DNA of 64,000 nucleotides from JABFRJ01 sp031374735 (GCA_031374735.1 JANMGQ010000046.1:20334-84333), one strand, 5' to 3'; shown: positions 54,020 to 63,702, counted from the stretch's first letter. Numbers and translations: made by a program. Notes: generated by a model not told the origin, from the sequence alone.

Positions 54020-54231
54020 CTGAACTTCTCCGGAAAATTGAAATAGTCGGACGTGTTGATGCCGCGCTTTGAGTCGATCTTGCCGTGCTTCGGCTGATCT
54101 TCCATGAAGGTCGAAGGCGCGTCAGGTGGCATATTAATGACAAGCCGTGCTGCGTCGCGACGCTTGCGCTCAGCTATTGCCTTGGCGATTTCGACTTCTT
54201 GATCTTGGGATGACCACTGGTCCGAACTCAT
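54016..54231 (-). CDS. 71-residue protein, first member of the coupled pair
   Basis: MSSDQWSSQDQEVEIAKAIA, then ERKRRDAARLVINMPPDAPS and a charged end (DYFNFPEKFR). A helical N-terminal half is followed by a Pro-rich stretch. Its stop overlaps the next start by ATGA. It overlaps the 3' end of a possible 45-residue ORF upstream. Not recognised. Confidence 0.5.
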   Translation of the reverse strand: MSSDQWSSQDQEVEIAKAIAERKRRDAARLVINMPPDAPSTFMEDQPKHGKIDSKRGINTSDYFNFPEKFR

Positions 54232-54307
54232 AAAAATCGTCCTTGCGCGCTGCCGCGATGGCCTCTAGTTCCTCTTGCGAGAAAGGCGTCGTTCGCTTGG
54301 GTGCCAT
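54170..54307 (-). CDS. Possible 45-residue ORF at the head of the cascade
   Basis: MAPKRTTPFSQEELEAIAAA then RKDDFYEFGPVVIP and a basic end. It overlaps the following ORF by 62 nt in another frame, which is long for real genes, and has a weak ribosome site. Either this is the true first gene or the next ORF is; kept because the sequence looks protein-like. Confidence 0.3.
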   Translation of the reverse strand: MAPKRTTPFSQEELEAIAAARKDDFYEFGPVVIPRSRSRNRQGNS

Positions 54308-54395
54308 CCGGCAGCGTTGATCGTCTTTGGGTACACCCGTGCAAATGCGTTACGCGTGCGGGACGCCCCAAACGAGACAACACCGGAGGACACAT

Positions 54396-55340
54396 ATGCG
54401 CACCCAACTTCGCCTCGCGATCGGCGCCCTGGCTCTCTTGCCCTGTATCGCCGCGGCTCAGACGACCACGCCAGCCACACCTGCTGCTCCATCTGCCCCA
54501 GCCACGCCCGCAGCGACGGCACCTGCGGCACCGCCACTGTTTGCGACCACGAAGGTCGAGGGCACCGACAACGTCTACGTCTTCCGCTATCAGGGTCATC
54601 AGTCGATGTTCGTGGTGACGAAGGCCGGCGTGATCGCGACCGATCCGATCGGGTTGCGCCGCCCGCAGGCCGTCACGACCTACATGGACGAAATCAAGCG
54701 GGTGTCGAACGGCCAGCCCGTCAAGTATCTCATCTACAGCCACAGCCACTACGACCACATCGCCGGCGGTCAACCGTTCAAGGCGGCGGGCGCGCGCGTC
54801 ATCGCGCACAAAAATGCCATCGCACAGCTGAAGCGCTTCCCAACGCCCGACGTCGTCATGCCCGACGAGTCCGTCGACAACAAGAAAATCATCACACTCG
54901 GTGGCACGACCTTGGAGTTGCTCTACGTCGGGATCAACCATTCCGACAATTCGCTGGTGATGCGTCTGCCGAAGGAGAAGCTCATCTTCACCGTCGACTT
55001 CATCCCGATCCAGTCGCTGCCGTTCCGCAACATGCCCGACACCACCAACCCGCTCGCCTGGCGCGACAGCGTCAAGCGCGTCGCAGCACTCGACTGGGAC
55101 CGCATGATCCCGGGCCACCCGAACGCTGGTGGACGTCTCGGCACCAAGCAGGACGTGCTCGACTTCGCCGCCTACTTCGACGACCTCAACGCCGAGGTGA
55201 AGAAGTTTGCAGCCGAAGGTAAATGCACCGACACGGCCATGAAGGAAGTCAAGCTGCCCAAGTACGAGAAGTGGGGCAACTACGCCAACTTCCTGCCGAT
55301 GAACGTCGAGCGTATGTGCTACCTCGCGAACGGCAACTGA
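54396..55340 (+). CDS. Secreted metallo-beta-lactamase-fold hydrolase
   Basis: A 314-residue exported protein. The signal peptide (ending IAAAQTTT) is followed by an Ala/Pro/Thr-rich linker and the MBL domain, with the metal motif SHSHYDHIAGG, a later His in GINHSDNSL and an Asp in TVDFIPIQ. MBL members hydrolyse esters, thioesters, lactones or beta-lactams; this one cannot be assigned a substrate. CCGGAGG lies upstream of the ATG. A small stem (ctgggcgg/ccgcccag, 55354-55375) follows the stop. Confidence 0.9.
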   Translation: MRTQLRLAIGALALLPCIAAAQTTTPATPAAPSAPATPAATAPAAPPLFATTKVEGTDNVYVFRYQGHQSMFVVTKAGVIATDPIGLRRPQAVTTYMDEIKRVSNGQPVKYLIYSHSHYDHIAGGQPFKAAGARVIAHKNAIAQLKRFPTPDVVMPDESVDNKKIITLGGTTLELLYVGINHSDNSLVMRLPKEKLIFTVDFIPIQSLPFRNMPDTTNPLAWRDSVKRVAALDWDRMIPGHPNAGGRLGTKQDVLDFAAYFDDLNAEVKKFAAEGKCTDTAMKEVKLPKYEKWGNYANFLPMNVERMCYLANGN

Positions 55341-55604
55341 TCGAATGGTCCTTCTGGGCGGTTTGAAGCCGCCCAGGAGGCCTTTGGGGATTCTGCTGGA
55401 ACGCGTGCGGATGTTCACACCGTTCAATAGCAATGGGCGATCGACTTGGCCGGTGGAGATCGTGATTCCGACGTGACAACGCCACGATTTGGCGCAATAT
55501 GCGCCCCACGGCGACCAAACGTCGCCACGTCCGAAGGCGGTGATCCCGTGTTTTCATGGGCACAGTCGGGAAAATCTCGGACAACATCTCAAGGGAGTGA
55601 CTTG

Positions 55605-56723
55605 ATGAAGAAGTCTCTGTTCACCAGTGCAGCCGTTGCTGCAGTCCTCGCGTTTTCAGGCGCGGCGCATGCTCAGCTCAAAATCGGTGTCGCCGGCCCC
55701 CTCACCGGCCCGAACGCCGCTTTCGGCGCGCAGCTGAAGAACGGTGCCGAGCAGGCAGCTGCTGACATCAATGCCAAAGGCGGCATCAACGGCCAGAAGA
55801 TTGAACTCGTGTTCGGCGACGACGTGTCGGATCCGAAGCAGGGCGTTTCGGTTGCCAACAAAATGGTCGGCGACGGCGTCAAGATCATCCTCGGCCACTT
55901 CAACTCGGGCGTCACGATGCCCGCCTCGGAAGTGTACGCTGAAAACGGCGTGTTCATGATGACGCCATCGGCCACCAACCCGAAGATCACCGAGCGCGGC
56001 ATGTGGAACGTGTTCCGCACGTGCGGTCGCGACGACCAGCAGGGCGAAGTCGCCGGCAAGTATCTGGTCGGCGCTGCAAAAGGCAAGAAAGTGGCCATCG
56101 TCCACGACAAGACCACCTACGGCAAAGGCCTCGCCGACGAAACCCAGAAGGCGTACAACGCCGGCGGCGGCAAGGAAGTGCTTTATGAAGGCATCAACGT
56201 CGGCGAGAAGGACTTCGCCGCGCTTGTGTCCAAGATCAAGCAGTCCGGCGCTGAAATCGTCTATTGGGGTGGCCTCCACACCGAAGGCGGCCTGATCGTT
56301 CGCCAGATGCGCGACGCTGGCGTCACCGCCGTCATGATGTCCGGCGACGGCATCACCGACAGCGAATTCGCAGCCATCGGCGGCCCCGCCGTCGAAGGCA
56401 CGCTGATGACCTTCCCGCCCGAGCCGCGCAACCGTCCGGAAGCTGCAGCCGTCGTGAAGACCTTCAAGGAAGTGCGCAAGTTCGACCCGCAAGCCTACAC
56501 GCTCTACACGTATGCAGCGCTCGAAATCGTTGCTGGTGCAGCTGCCAAGGGCAAGACGACCGACGCGAAGAAGCTCGCTGAAATCGTCAAGGACGGCACC
56601 GCTTGGCCGACCGTCATCGGCCCGATCGCCTATGACAAGAAGGGCGACATCACCCGTCCCGACTACGTGATGTACACGTGGAAGAAGGGCGCTGACGGCA
56701 AGATCACCTACATCCAGAACTGA
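55605..56723 (+). CDS. LivK-type branched-chain amino acid ABC binding protein
   Basis: A 372-residue periplasmic receptor. Signal peptide to about residue 23 (AAHAQLKIGV). The mature part opens KIGVAGPLTGPNAAFGAQLK and continues EQAAADINAKGGINGQKIEL, the Leu/Ile/Val-binding protein signature. IVHDKTTYGKGLADE and GGLHTEGGLIVRQMRDAG are also family-typical. AAGGGAG precedes the start. No livH/M/G/F transporter genes adjoin it, so it must feed a transporter encoded elsewhere, or act with other amino-acid-like ligands. Confidence 0.95.
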   Translation: MKKSLFTSAAVAAVLAFSGAAHAQLKIGVAGPLTGPNAAFGAQLKNGAEQAAADINAKGGINGQKIELVFGDDVSDPKQGVSVANKMVGDGVKIILGHFNSGVTMPASEVYAENGVFMMTPSATNPKITERGMWNVFRTCGRDDQQGEVAGKYLVGAAKGKKVAIVHDKTTYGKGLADETQKAYNAGGGKEVLYEGINVGEKDFAALVSKIKQSGAEIVYWGGLHTEGGLIVRQMRDAGVTAVMMSGDGITDSEFAAIGGPAVEGTLMTFPPEPRNRPEAAAVVKTFKEVRKFDPQAYTLYTYAALEIVAGAAAKGKTTDAKKLAEIVKDGTAWPTVIGPIAYDKKGDITRPDYVMYTWKKGADGKITYIQN

Positions 56724-56754
56724 TCCGTTCTTATCGTAGTGGTTTGAAAACAGG

Positions 56755-56787
56755 GGGCGGTCCGGCAACGGGCCGCCCTTTGATTTT
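56755..56787 (+). terminator. Terminator of the LivK-type gene
   Basis: GGGCGG (56755-56760) pairs with CCGCCC (56773-56778), followed by TTTGATTTT, 31 bp past the stop. Confidence 0.75.
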
Positions 56788-56910
56788 GGAGCGCCGCACT
56801 TTGCCTGCGGCCTGAGCGGGGAGCGGTCGATTGTCTGTTGCAGCCAGCCCCTCAGCTCTGCGAAGCTACCCGCGGGGAACGACACGCAGGACTGTTTGCC
56901 GCGAGCCACA

Positions 56911-58752
56911 ATGCAACATCATTCCTTCCGGCTGATTCTGGGTTTCGGACTTGCGCTGTGGCCGCTGACGGCCGTCGCGCAAGGCCCAGCAAAGACGCAG
57001 CCAAAGACGCCCGCCAAAGCGCAGGCCATGACCCCGGAGATCGCCAAGCGACTGTATGACCTTGGCTATCCCGCTGTTGGAGACAATGCAGATCTTGGCG
57101 TTGCGCAATGGCGATCGAGGTCAGGGCGCAAGACAATTGGCCCGCTGACTCAAGACGAAGCGGCGGCTGTTGGGCGAGAGCCGATGCCGCCAGCCTTTGG
57201 CGCGTACCTGGGTGATCCGTTCAAGGGTTACGGGGTTGCCGTCCGCCAAACCTCACGGACCGCGGCGACAGCCATGGCGGTCGAAGATTGCAAAAAGAAC
57301 GGCGGCCCTTCCTGCGATCCTGGCCGAGCCATCGTCTTTACGGGACAGCGCTGTCTTGCTCTTGCAGGCTACAAGGACGAGGTCGGCGCGGACGGTAAAT
57401 TGTACACGGCCTTCTCGGCTTTTGTCGGCGACACCGCGCAGGATGCAAAGACGATCGCCGTACGCAATTGCGCCTCTGACCCGGATGGGCAGAAGCATTG
57501 CAAACCGCTGTTCGCGCACTGCGCTGATGGCAGCACGTCGGGTGCGTCGGCTGCCCCACCGGTAACGCCATCGGCCGCCTCCGTACCCCCGCCATCGGCT
57601 CTTCCCGCTGCGCCATCAGCTGCCGAGATCGCACGCAAACTGCACAGTCTTGGCTATCCGGTGAGCGGCAAAGTCTCGGACAATCCGACGGTCGGGCTGT
57701 CGCAATGGCGTTTTCGCACCACGGGTAAAGCGTCCCGCGATCCAATCACACCGGAGGAAGCACAAGCCATCATGACCGCGTCGATCCCGGCAAGCTACGG
57801 CGCAATCGCTGGCACGGCCTATTCAGGCTACGGGCTTTCAACGCAAAGCACCTCCCGCGACGCCGCCGAGGCGGATGCCCTGGCGCGCTGCCAGCAGGCC
57901 AAGGGGACCGATTGCGACAAGTCTCTTCCGATGGTGATCGCTGACACGCGCTGCCTCGCGTTTGCAGGCTTTACGGGTGTGCTGAAGGCTGATGGCAAGA
58001 AACACACGCTCTCGGCCAGCGGTTTTGCGGATGAGCCGGACGCAGCCGTACAAGCTGCGCTGTCACGCTGCGCGCAGGAGCCCGAGAACGCGCCGCACTG
58101 CCAGCCTCTGGTCACGCTGTGCGCCGACGGTCGGCAAGCGACACGCACCGCTGCTCAGACGCAACCCGCAGCAGTGCCTCCGGCTCAAGCCCCGAGCGCA
58201 GCGCCGGTGACACGTCCAGCATCGGCTACCGAGGCGTCAGCCCGTCCAAGCGCCGAGGTCATGAACAAGCTTTATGAGCTTGGTTTTCCGATGGCAGGCA
58301 AGCCGTACGACGACCCTGCGATTGCTGTGTCGCAGTGGCGGTCCCAGCAGCCCCGGCCGCAGAGCGGCGCGCTCTCCACGCAGGAAATCGAGGCTATTCT
58401 CGCGGCGTCGCAGCCGAGCACATTCGTCGCCTTGGTTGGCGATCCCCTCGCCCTTCACGGTGTTGCAGCCCAGCGGACCAGCCGGGCCAAAGCCGAGGTG
58501 GATGCGGTCGCCAGCTGCCGCCAAAAGCGCGGCGACTGCGATGGCGACGCACACGTGGTGGCCAGCGGCCGTTGCATGGCCTTCGCCGGCTACAAGGATG
58601 ACGGCGCACCGCGATCGTTCCGTGTGTCCGCCCTTGGCTCTGACCGTCCAAGTGCCACGGCAAATGCCATGACGCGCTGCAGCGTGAAACCCGCTGACGC
58701 CGCCAAGTGCAAACCCCTGCTTGTCGTTTGCGGCGACGAGCGGGTGCCCTGA
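56911..58752 (+). CDS. Secreted protein with three DUF4189-like modules
   Basis: A 613-residue exported protein. The signal peptide ends near TAVAQG. Three similar modules follow, roughly residues 30-205, 240-405 and 440-613, joined by Ala/Pro-rich linkers. Each begins with a short part like LYDLGYPAVGDN..GVAQWRS, then a DUF4189-like part with AYG/YGVAVRQTSR, paired cysteines and an A(F/L)AGYKD-like segment. The first part resembles a small helical wall-binding-like motif; the second is a secreted Cys-rich domain of unknown function. The ATG at 56911 is used; a TTG at 56896 is possible. Confidence 0.75.
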   Translation: MQHHSFRLILGFGLALWPLTAVAQGPAKTQPKTPAKAQAMTPEIAKRLYDLGYPAVGDNADLGVAQWRSRSGRKTIGPLTQDEAAAVGREPMPPAFGAYLGDPFKGYGVAVRQTSRTAATAMAVEDCKKNGGPSCDPGRAIVFTGQRCLALAGYKDEVGADGKLYTAFSAFVGDTAQDAKTIAVRNCASDPDGQKHCKPLFAHCADGSTSGASAAPPVTPSAASVPPPSALPAAPSAAEIARKLHSLGYPVSGKVSDNPTVGLSQWRFRTTGKASRDPITPEEAQAIMTASIPASYGAIAGTAYSGYGLSTQSTSRDAAEADALARCQQAKGTDCDKSLPMVIADTRCLAFAGFTGVLKADGKKHTLSASGFADEPDAAVQAALSRCAQEPENAPHCQPLVTLCADGRQATRTAAQTQPAAVPPAQAPSAAPVTRPASATEASARPSAEVMNKLYELGFPMAGKPYDDPAIAVSQWRSQQPRPQSGALSTQEIEAILAASQPSTFVALVGDPLALHGVAAQRTSRAKAEVDAVASCRQKRGDCDGDAHVVASGRCMAFAGYKDDGAPRSFRVSALGSDRPSATANAMTRCSVKPADAAKCKPLLVVCGDERVP

Positions 58753-58789
58753 CATCGTCGCGCCCTGCTCGTCGCAGATCCTGTTGCCG

Positions 58790-61255
58790 TCACGTCCCGC
58801 GCGGCTTCGCACGCGCCGTGGGCAGAGCGTTGGCAGGGTCGTCGGGCCAGACGTGCTTGGGATAGCGGCCGCGCATGTCGGACTTCACATCGCGCCAGGA
58901 CCCAGCCCAGAAACCCACGAGATCGCGCGTGATCTGGATCGGCCGCTGCGCGGGCGAGAGCAATTCAAGCGTCAGCGGCAGGCGACCGCCGGCGACCGAC
59001 GGGTGTTGCTTCAATCCGAACAGTTCCTGCACGCGGATCGCCAAGGCTGGTGCGCCGGGACCATCGTAGCGGATGGCGAAGCGGTTGCCGGTCGGCGCTT
59101 CAAAGTGCGTCGGCGCATCTGTTTCCAGCCGGCGTTTCATCTCCCACGGCACGAGCAGATCAAGTGCTGCGCCGAGATCGTCGGCACCGATGTCCGACAG
59201 TGACGTCTTTCCCTCCAGAAACGGCGCGAGCCAATCGGTAACGGAGGCTGCCAGCGCCGCATCGGAGAGATCAGGCCATTGCTCGGGCGCTGTAGCGCGC
59301 AGGAAAGCGATGCGGTCGCGCAATTGCGCCTGTGCTTTCGACCAGGCCAAACGTGCGACGCCGATGCTCGCGATACCGCGTGCCAGCGCTTCAGCCGTCT
59401 CGGGACCGGCTGGCGCTGCTTGTGGAGACGAGTCGAGCACGATGGCACCGACGCGCTTCACGCGGCGCGCTTTCAGACGGCCTTCGGCCGGCGCGAACGT
59501 GATTTCGTCTGCCGTGGTCAAGCGATCACCGGCGACGGACAGGAACTCCGCTTCGTCCATGCTGGCTGCGAGCAAAATGCGCGTCGCCGCAGCTGTCCCC
59601 GCGAGGTCGGCTGCGACGAGATAGGTCGCACGCGCCAGCGGATCGGCAGCGTCAAGATTCGCCCCGCGGCCGTTTGCCATCAGGAACTGCCCGCTGCCGC
59701 CGCGCGCTTTCGCAATGCGATCGGGGAAGGCAAACGCGAGCAGCGCCGCAGTAGAAATTGGTGCAGACACCGACGTGCTGCCGCCCGCCTCTTCCGCCCA
59801 GCGCTCGGCCAGCCGCCGCATGTGCTGCGCGCGCTCGGAGCGGTCGCGGCGGAACTGCACCACGCGAAGGTCCAGGTCTGTATCGCTGCCGCCAAGACCA
59901 CGCTCAACGATCACGGCCGCAACATCGGCCGCAGCACGCGCCTGACCAAGATCGGTCGCCGCAAGCACCATCCGCGCCAGCGGCGCGGGGAGCGGCAACG
60001 CGCGGATCCGCTTGCCGACGTCTGTAATGCGCCCCGTCGCATCGACAGCACCGAGGCCGGTCAGACGTTCACGCGCCGCACGCAGCGCCGCCGGCGCAGG
60101 CGGATCAAGCCAGTTCAGCGTGGTGGGATCAGACACCCCCCAGGCTGCGCAATCGAGCAGCAGCCCCGACAAATCCGCCTGTCGAATTTCTGGCTCGGCG
60201 TAAGGCGGCAGACTGATCGTCTCGGGCTCGTCCCATAGGCGGTAACAGATACCGGGCTGCGTGCGGCCCGCGCGACCACGCCGTTGATCAGCAGCAGCAC
60301 GCGAGACACGCACCGTATCAAGCCGCGTCACGCCAGCCTCGGGCTCATAGCGCGGCACGCGCGCCTGCCCACAATCGATGACAACACGCACGCCCTCGAT
60401 GGTCAGCGATGTCTCGGCGATAGAGGTCGCGAGCACGATCTTGCGCGTGCCCATCTCGGCGGGAGTCACAGCGCGATCCTGCTCCTGCGGCGTGAGCGCG
60501 CCATAGAGCGGCGCGACAATGATGTTGGGGCCGAGCGCCTTATCGGTGAGCTTTTCTGCGACACGCCGGATCTCACTCTGGCCCGGCAGAAACGCGAGGA
60601 TCGAGCCGGTTTCATTGCGGACGGCGCGCAAGATCGCATCGACCATCTGCTCATCGATGCGCCGCCGCGGGTCGCGGCCGAGATAACGCGTCTCCACCGG
60701 ATACGCACGGCCCTCGCTCTCGATAACCGGCACGTCGCCGAGTTGCTTGGCAATACGCGCGCCATCGAGCGTCGCGCTCATGATCAGCAGACGCAGATCC
60801 TCCCGCAGACCCGCCTGCGCGTCCAGCGCCAGCGCAAGGCCGAGATCAGCATCCAGCGAGCGCTCGTGGAACTCGTCGAACAGCACAGCGCCGACGCCCT
60901 CGAGCGAGGGATCGTCCAATATCAGCCGCGTAAACACGCCCTCGGTGACGACCTCGATCCGCGTCTTCGCGCTCACCCGCGTGCCGAGCCGCGCCCGCAG
61001 ACCGACCGTATCGCCGAGCCGCTCGCCGAGCGTCTTGGCCATGCGCTCGGCCGCACCGCGCGCCGCCAGCCGCCGTGGCTCCAGCACCAGGATCTTGCGA
61101 CCCTCAAGCCACGGCTGATCAAGAAGCGCGAGCGGCACCCGCGTCGTCTTGCCAGCGCCGGGCGGCGCAACCAGCACGGCCGAGGCACGCGCCGACAACG
61201 CCGCGCGCAACCCCGGCAACGCCTCATCGATCGGCAATGGCTGGTCGAAGATCAT
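58790..61255 (-). CDS. hrpB: ATP-dependent RNA helicase HrpB
   Basis: An 821-residue DEAH-type helicase of the HrpB group. Motif I GAGKTTRVPLAL lies near residue 35, motif II DEFHER (DEAH variant typical of HrpB), motif III SATLDG, then TSIAETSLTI and QRRGRAGRTQPG. The HrpB-specific C-terminal domain is present (GAALDLLVPWEMKRRLETDA). Its role is in RNA metabolism and is not fully known. It is convergent with the DUF4189-like gene, with 37 bp between stops. Confidence 0.95.
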   Translation of the reverse strand: MIFDQPLPIDEALPGLRAALSARASAVLVAPPGAGKTTRVPLALLDQPWLEGRKILVLEPRRLAARGAAERMAKTLGERLGDTVGLRARLGTRVSAKTRIEVVTEGVFTRLILDDPSLEGVGAVLFDEFHERSLDADLGLALALDAQAGLREDLRLLIMSATLDGARIAKQLGDVPVIESEGRAYPVETRYLGRDPRRRIDEQMVDAILRAVRNETGSILAFLPGQSEIRRVAEKLTDKALGPNIIVAPLYGALTPQEQDRAVTPAEMGTRKIVLATSIAETSLTIEGVRVVIDCGQARVPRYEPEAGVTRLDTVRVSRAAADQRRGRAGRTQPGICYRLWDEPETISLPPYAEPEIRQADLSGLLLDCAAWGVSDPTTLNWLDPPAPAALRAARERLTGLGAVDATGRITDVGKRIRALPLPAPLARMVLAATDLGQARAAADVAAVIVERGLGGSDTDLDLRVVQFRRDRSERAQHMRRLAERWAEEAGGSTSVSAPISTAALLAFAFPDRIAKARGGSGQFLMANGRGANLDAADPLARATYLVAADLAGTAAATRILLAASMDEAEFLSVAGDRLTTADEITFAPAEGRLKARRVKRVGAIVLDSSPQAAPAGPETAEALARGIASIGVARLAWSKAQAQLRDRIAFLRATAPEQWPDLSDAALAASVTDWLAPFLEGKTSLSDIGADDLGAALDLLVPWEMKRRLETDAPTHFEAPTGNRFAIRYDGPGAPALAIRVQELFGLKQHPSVAGGRLPLTLELLSPAQRPIQITRDLVGFWAGSWRDVKSDMRGRYPKHVWPDDPANALPTARAKPRGT

Positions 61256-61294
61256 GGCGCCCTATAGCCGGTTCGGCGTTGCGGGCGAATATGG

Positions 61295-62389
61295 CTACTT
61301 CAGCAGGGCGATGACCGCGTCGGCCATTTCCTTGCAGTTCGCCTTGCCGCCCATGTCGCGGGTGCGGATGTCGTGTTCGGCAAACAGGATCTCGATCGCC
61401 GCCTCGATGGCGCGAGCGGCTTTCGGATGGCCGAGATGATCGAGCATCATGGCGCCAGACCAGATCTGCCCGATGGGGTTCGAGATGCCCTTGCCAGCAA
61501 TATCTGGCGCCGAGCCATGCACGGGCTCGAACATCGAGGGGTAATCGAGCTCAGGGTTGATGTTGCCGCCGGGCGCAATGGCGATTGTGCCAGTCGTGGC
61601 TGGACCGAGGTCCGACAGGATGTCGCCGAACAGATTCGAGGCGACGATGACGTCAAACCAATCGGGATTGCGCACGAGGTGGGCGGTCAGAATGTCGATG
61701 TGGAACTGGTTGGTTTTCGCCTTCGGGTATTCTTTCGCGATGGCCGCAAATCGCTCGTCCCAGTAGGGCATCGAAATTGAAATGCCGTTCGACTTGGTGG
61801 CGCTCGTCACCTGATTGCGTGGCCGTGTCTTGGCGAGATCGAAGGCGTAGCGCATCACGCGTTCGCAGCCCTTCTTGGAGAACACGGCCTGCTGGATGGC
61901 CGCTTCCTGATCCGTGCCCTCAAACATGCGACCGCCGACGGACGAGTATTCGCCCTCGTTGTTTTCGCGCACGATCCAGTAGTCGATGTCACCGGGCTTG
62001 CGGCCCGCGAGTGGCGACGTGACACCCTCGAACAAGCGCACCGGGCGTAGGTTGACATACTGGTGGAAGCCGCGACGGATCGGAATGAGAAGGCCCCACA
62101 AGGAAATGTGGTCGGGCACGCCCGGAAAGCCGACAGCGCCAAGGTAGATAGCGTCATGTTTGGCTATGCGCTCAAGGCCGTCCGCCGGCATCATGGCGCC
62201 GGTCTTGTGGAAGCGTTCGCAGCTCCAGTCGAAGCGGTCCCACTTGAAGGCGATATCGAACTTGCGCCCGACGGCCTCAAGCACGCGGATGCCCTCCGGC
62301 ACGACTTCATGGCCGATGCCGTCGCCTTCAATGACCGCGATTGTGAGCGCGTTGGTTTTGGACTTGGACTTCGAGGGCGATTTTGACAC
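61295..62389 (-). CDS. Tartrate / D-malate dehydrogenase-like (isocitrate-isopropylmalate family)
   Basis: A 364-residue NAD-dependent oxidative decarboxylase. IAVIEGDGIGHEVVPEGIRV, the basic VRENNEGEYSSVGG segment and VIVASNLFGDILSDLGPATT (metal Asp residues) are family marks. The sequence PIRRGFHQYVNLRPVRLFEG and the GFPGVPDHISLWGLL region are those of TtuC/YeaU-type tartrate dehydrogenase / D-malate dehydrogenase. It would oxidise tartrate or D-malate. No transporter is adjacent. Confidence 0.93.
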   Translation of the reverse strand: MSKSPSKSKSKTNALTIAVIEGDGIGHEVVPEGIRVLEAVGRKFDIAFKWDRFDWSCERFHKTGAMMPADGLERIAKHDAIYLGAVGFPGVPDHISLWGLLIPIRRGFHQYVNLRPVRLFEGVTSPLAGRKPGDIDYWIVRENNEGEYSSVGGRMFEGTDQEAAIQQAVFSKKGCERVMRYAFDLAKTRPRNQVTSATKSNGISISMPYWDERFAAIAKEYPKAKTNQFHIDILTAHLVRNPDWFDVIVASNLFGDILSDLGPATTGTIAIAPGGNINPELDYPSMFEPVHGSAPDIAGKGISNPIGQIWSGAMMLDHLGHPKAARAIEAAIEILFAEHDIRTRDMGGKANCKEMADAVIALLK

Positions 62390-63123
62390 GGATGATCTGG
62401 CTCAGGATCTGGAGGAGCGGGGATGGGTAGGGAGCGACACGACGGCTCAGCTCGCATTCATAGCCGACCGTCGTCACCATGCGTCTACGCCGTTGCGCCC
62501 GAGCCGACAATATCCGCCCGGTCTAGCCGACCTGTCGGGAATGGTTCGCCAATGACATGCGACATGGCCGCGAAATGCATTGAGAGAGACGACTGAGCGT
62601 TTACGAGTGGCAATTGTTCTGTCGGGTAGACCACGTGCTTGGGCGTGCTTGGGCGTGAGGTAGCACTGTGACCATGAAACACAGATGCACTTTGGGTGTC
62701 TGAGTAGCCCTAACCGCAATCTGATCAATCGTTTAGCCGACCCGGAGAACACCTGTTTTCCGCACGGCGAAGCCGTGCCGCTGACTGAAAGGAGAAATCA
62801 ATGACACGTGCCGTGCAGCGCCGGCCCATATGTGGGCTTTCTTGACGACAACTCACCGGTCCAACAGGCGCAATACCCGAACCAACCCGCCCTACGGTCG
62901 CGGCCTCGCCGATCGGGTCGTCGTGCACGCACTGCAGCTCACGCAGTCCACGGGCGGCACGGTGGCGATGCTGCTGGATCTTGCAAGTTTGGCGCATCCA
63001 TTGCGGCATGTGCTGTACGTCACGCGACCACCGGCCGCCGTTTACGTCCTCAACGAACTGATCTGTCAGCCAGCCGGCGCGGACGGTCTAGAGTGAACCA
63101 CATTTCCATGCTAAGTTTGATGA
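62390..63123. other. 730-bp stretch without a recognised gene
   Basis: Short open frames occur on both strands but none has a ribosome site and protein-like content that would support a gene. A small tandem duplication (gcttgggcgt twice, near 62637-62657) is present. It may hold the promoters of the flanking genes. Confidence 0.5.
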
Positions 63124-63351
63124 ATGCCATCGATTGACCGCATCGTAATCATACCCGGCGTCCGAAGTGGGAAACCCACGGTCCGTGGCACCCGCATTAC
63201 CGTGTCCGACGTGCTGGAGTACCTCGCTGGCGGTATGTCCGAGGACGAAATTATTCTTGATTTTCCAGAGTTGACGCGTGAAGATATCCGCGCGTGCCTG
63301 GCCCTTGCGGCCGAACGCGAGAAGCGCATAGTCACCCTCGGCGTGCCGTGA
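63124..63351 (+). CDS. DUF433 (VapB45-like) antitoxin
   Basis: A 75-residue antitoxin: IVIIPGVRSGKPTVRGTRIT at the start, then VSDVLEYLAGGMSEDEIILD and FPELTREDIRACLALAAE. The GKPTVRGTRI motif is diagnostic for DUF433, a DNA-binding and toxin-binding family. Its stop overlaps the toxin start by GTGA. The decayed copy at 36.4 kb has the same gene order and coupling. Confidence 0.92.
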   Translation: MPSIDRIVIIPGVRSGKPTVRGTRITVSDVLEYLAGGMSEDEIILDFPELTREDIRACLALAAEREKRIVTLGVP

Positions 63352-63689
63352 AACTACTTCTTGATGCGAACCTGTCGCGGCGGCTGGTGGCGCATGTCGT
63401 GGATTTGTTTCCGGGCAGTGCGCATGCGTCCGTACTCGGTGGCGCCCCCGAAGATCGGGCCATTTGGGACTTTGCCGCGACCGAAGGGTTTGCGGTCGTG
63501 ACGAAGGACAGCGATTTCTACCGCATGAGTGTCGCGTGGGGCGCGCCACCAAAGGTGATCTGGTTGCGCATCGGCAACGCGGGATCGCGTGCTGTAGTCG
63601 ACATGCTCCGAGCGAATGCCGCGGCGATCGAGGCGTTCGATGGTGACGCGCAGTCGGCGCTGCTTATTTTTGAGGCCGGTTCTCCGTAG
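63348..63689 (+). CDS. DUF5615 PIN-like toxin
   Basis: A 113-residue PIN-like ribonuclease toxin. VKLLLDANLSRRLVAHVVDL carries the first acidic residue; the later AIWDFAATEGFAVVTKDSDF and YRMS bring the other acidic residues (D in WDFA, TKDSD). This fits the Mut7-C/VapC45-like fold that cleaves RNA. The start is the GTG at 63348 inside the antitoxin stop, so it is translationally coupled and made only with the antitoxin. Confidence 0.9.
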   Translation: MKLLLDANLSRRLVAHVVDLFPGSAHASVLGGAPEDRAIWDFAATEGFAVVTKDSDFYRMSVAWGAPPKVIWLRIGNAGSRAVVDMLRANAAAIEAFDGDAQSALLIFEAGSP

Positions 63690-63702
63690 GCGTCGAGTTC
63701 GG

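Noticed and set aside
54228..55433. A 401-codon minus-strand open frame opposite the metallo-beta-lactamase gene
   Set aside because: It lies opposite a gene with a signal peptide, a ribosome site and intact metal motifs, and its sequence has no recognisable family. It is a shadow of high-GC codon use.
55656..56909. A 417-codon minus-strand open frame opposite the LivK-type gene
   Set aside because: Antisense to a clear periplasmic binding protein and without family features or a ribosome site.
62808..63137. Plus-strand frames of 88-109 codons in the 62.4-63.1 kb gap
   Set aside because: No ribosome site, no family features, and codon use typical of non-coding GC-rich DNA.
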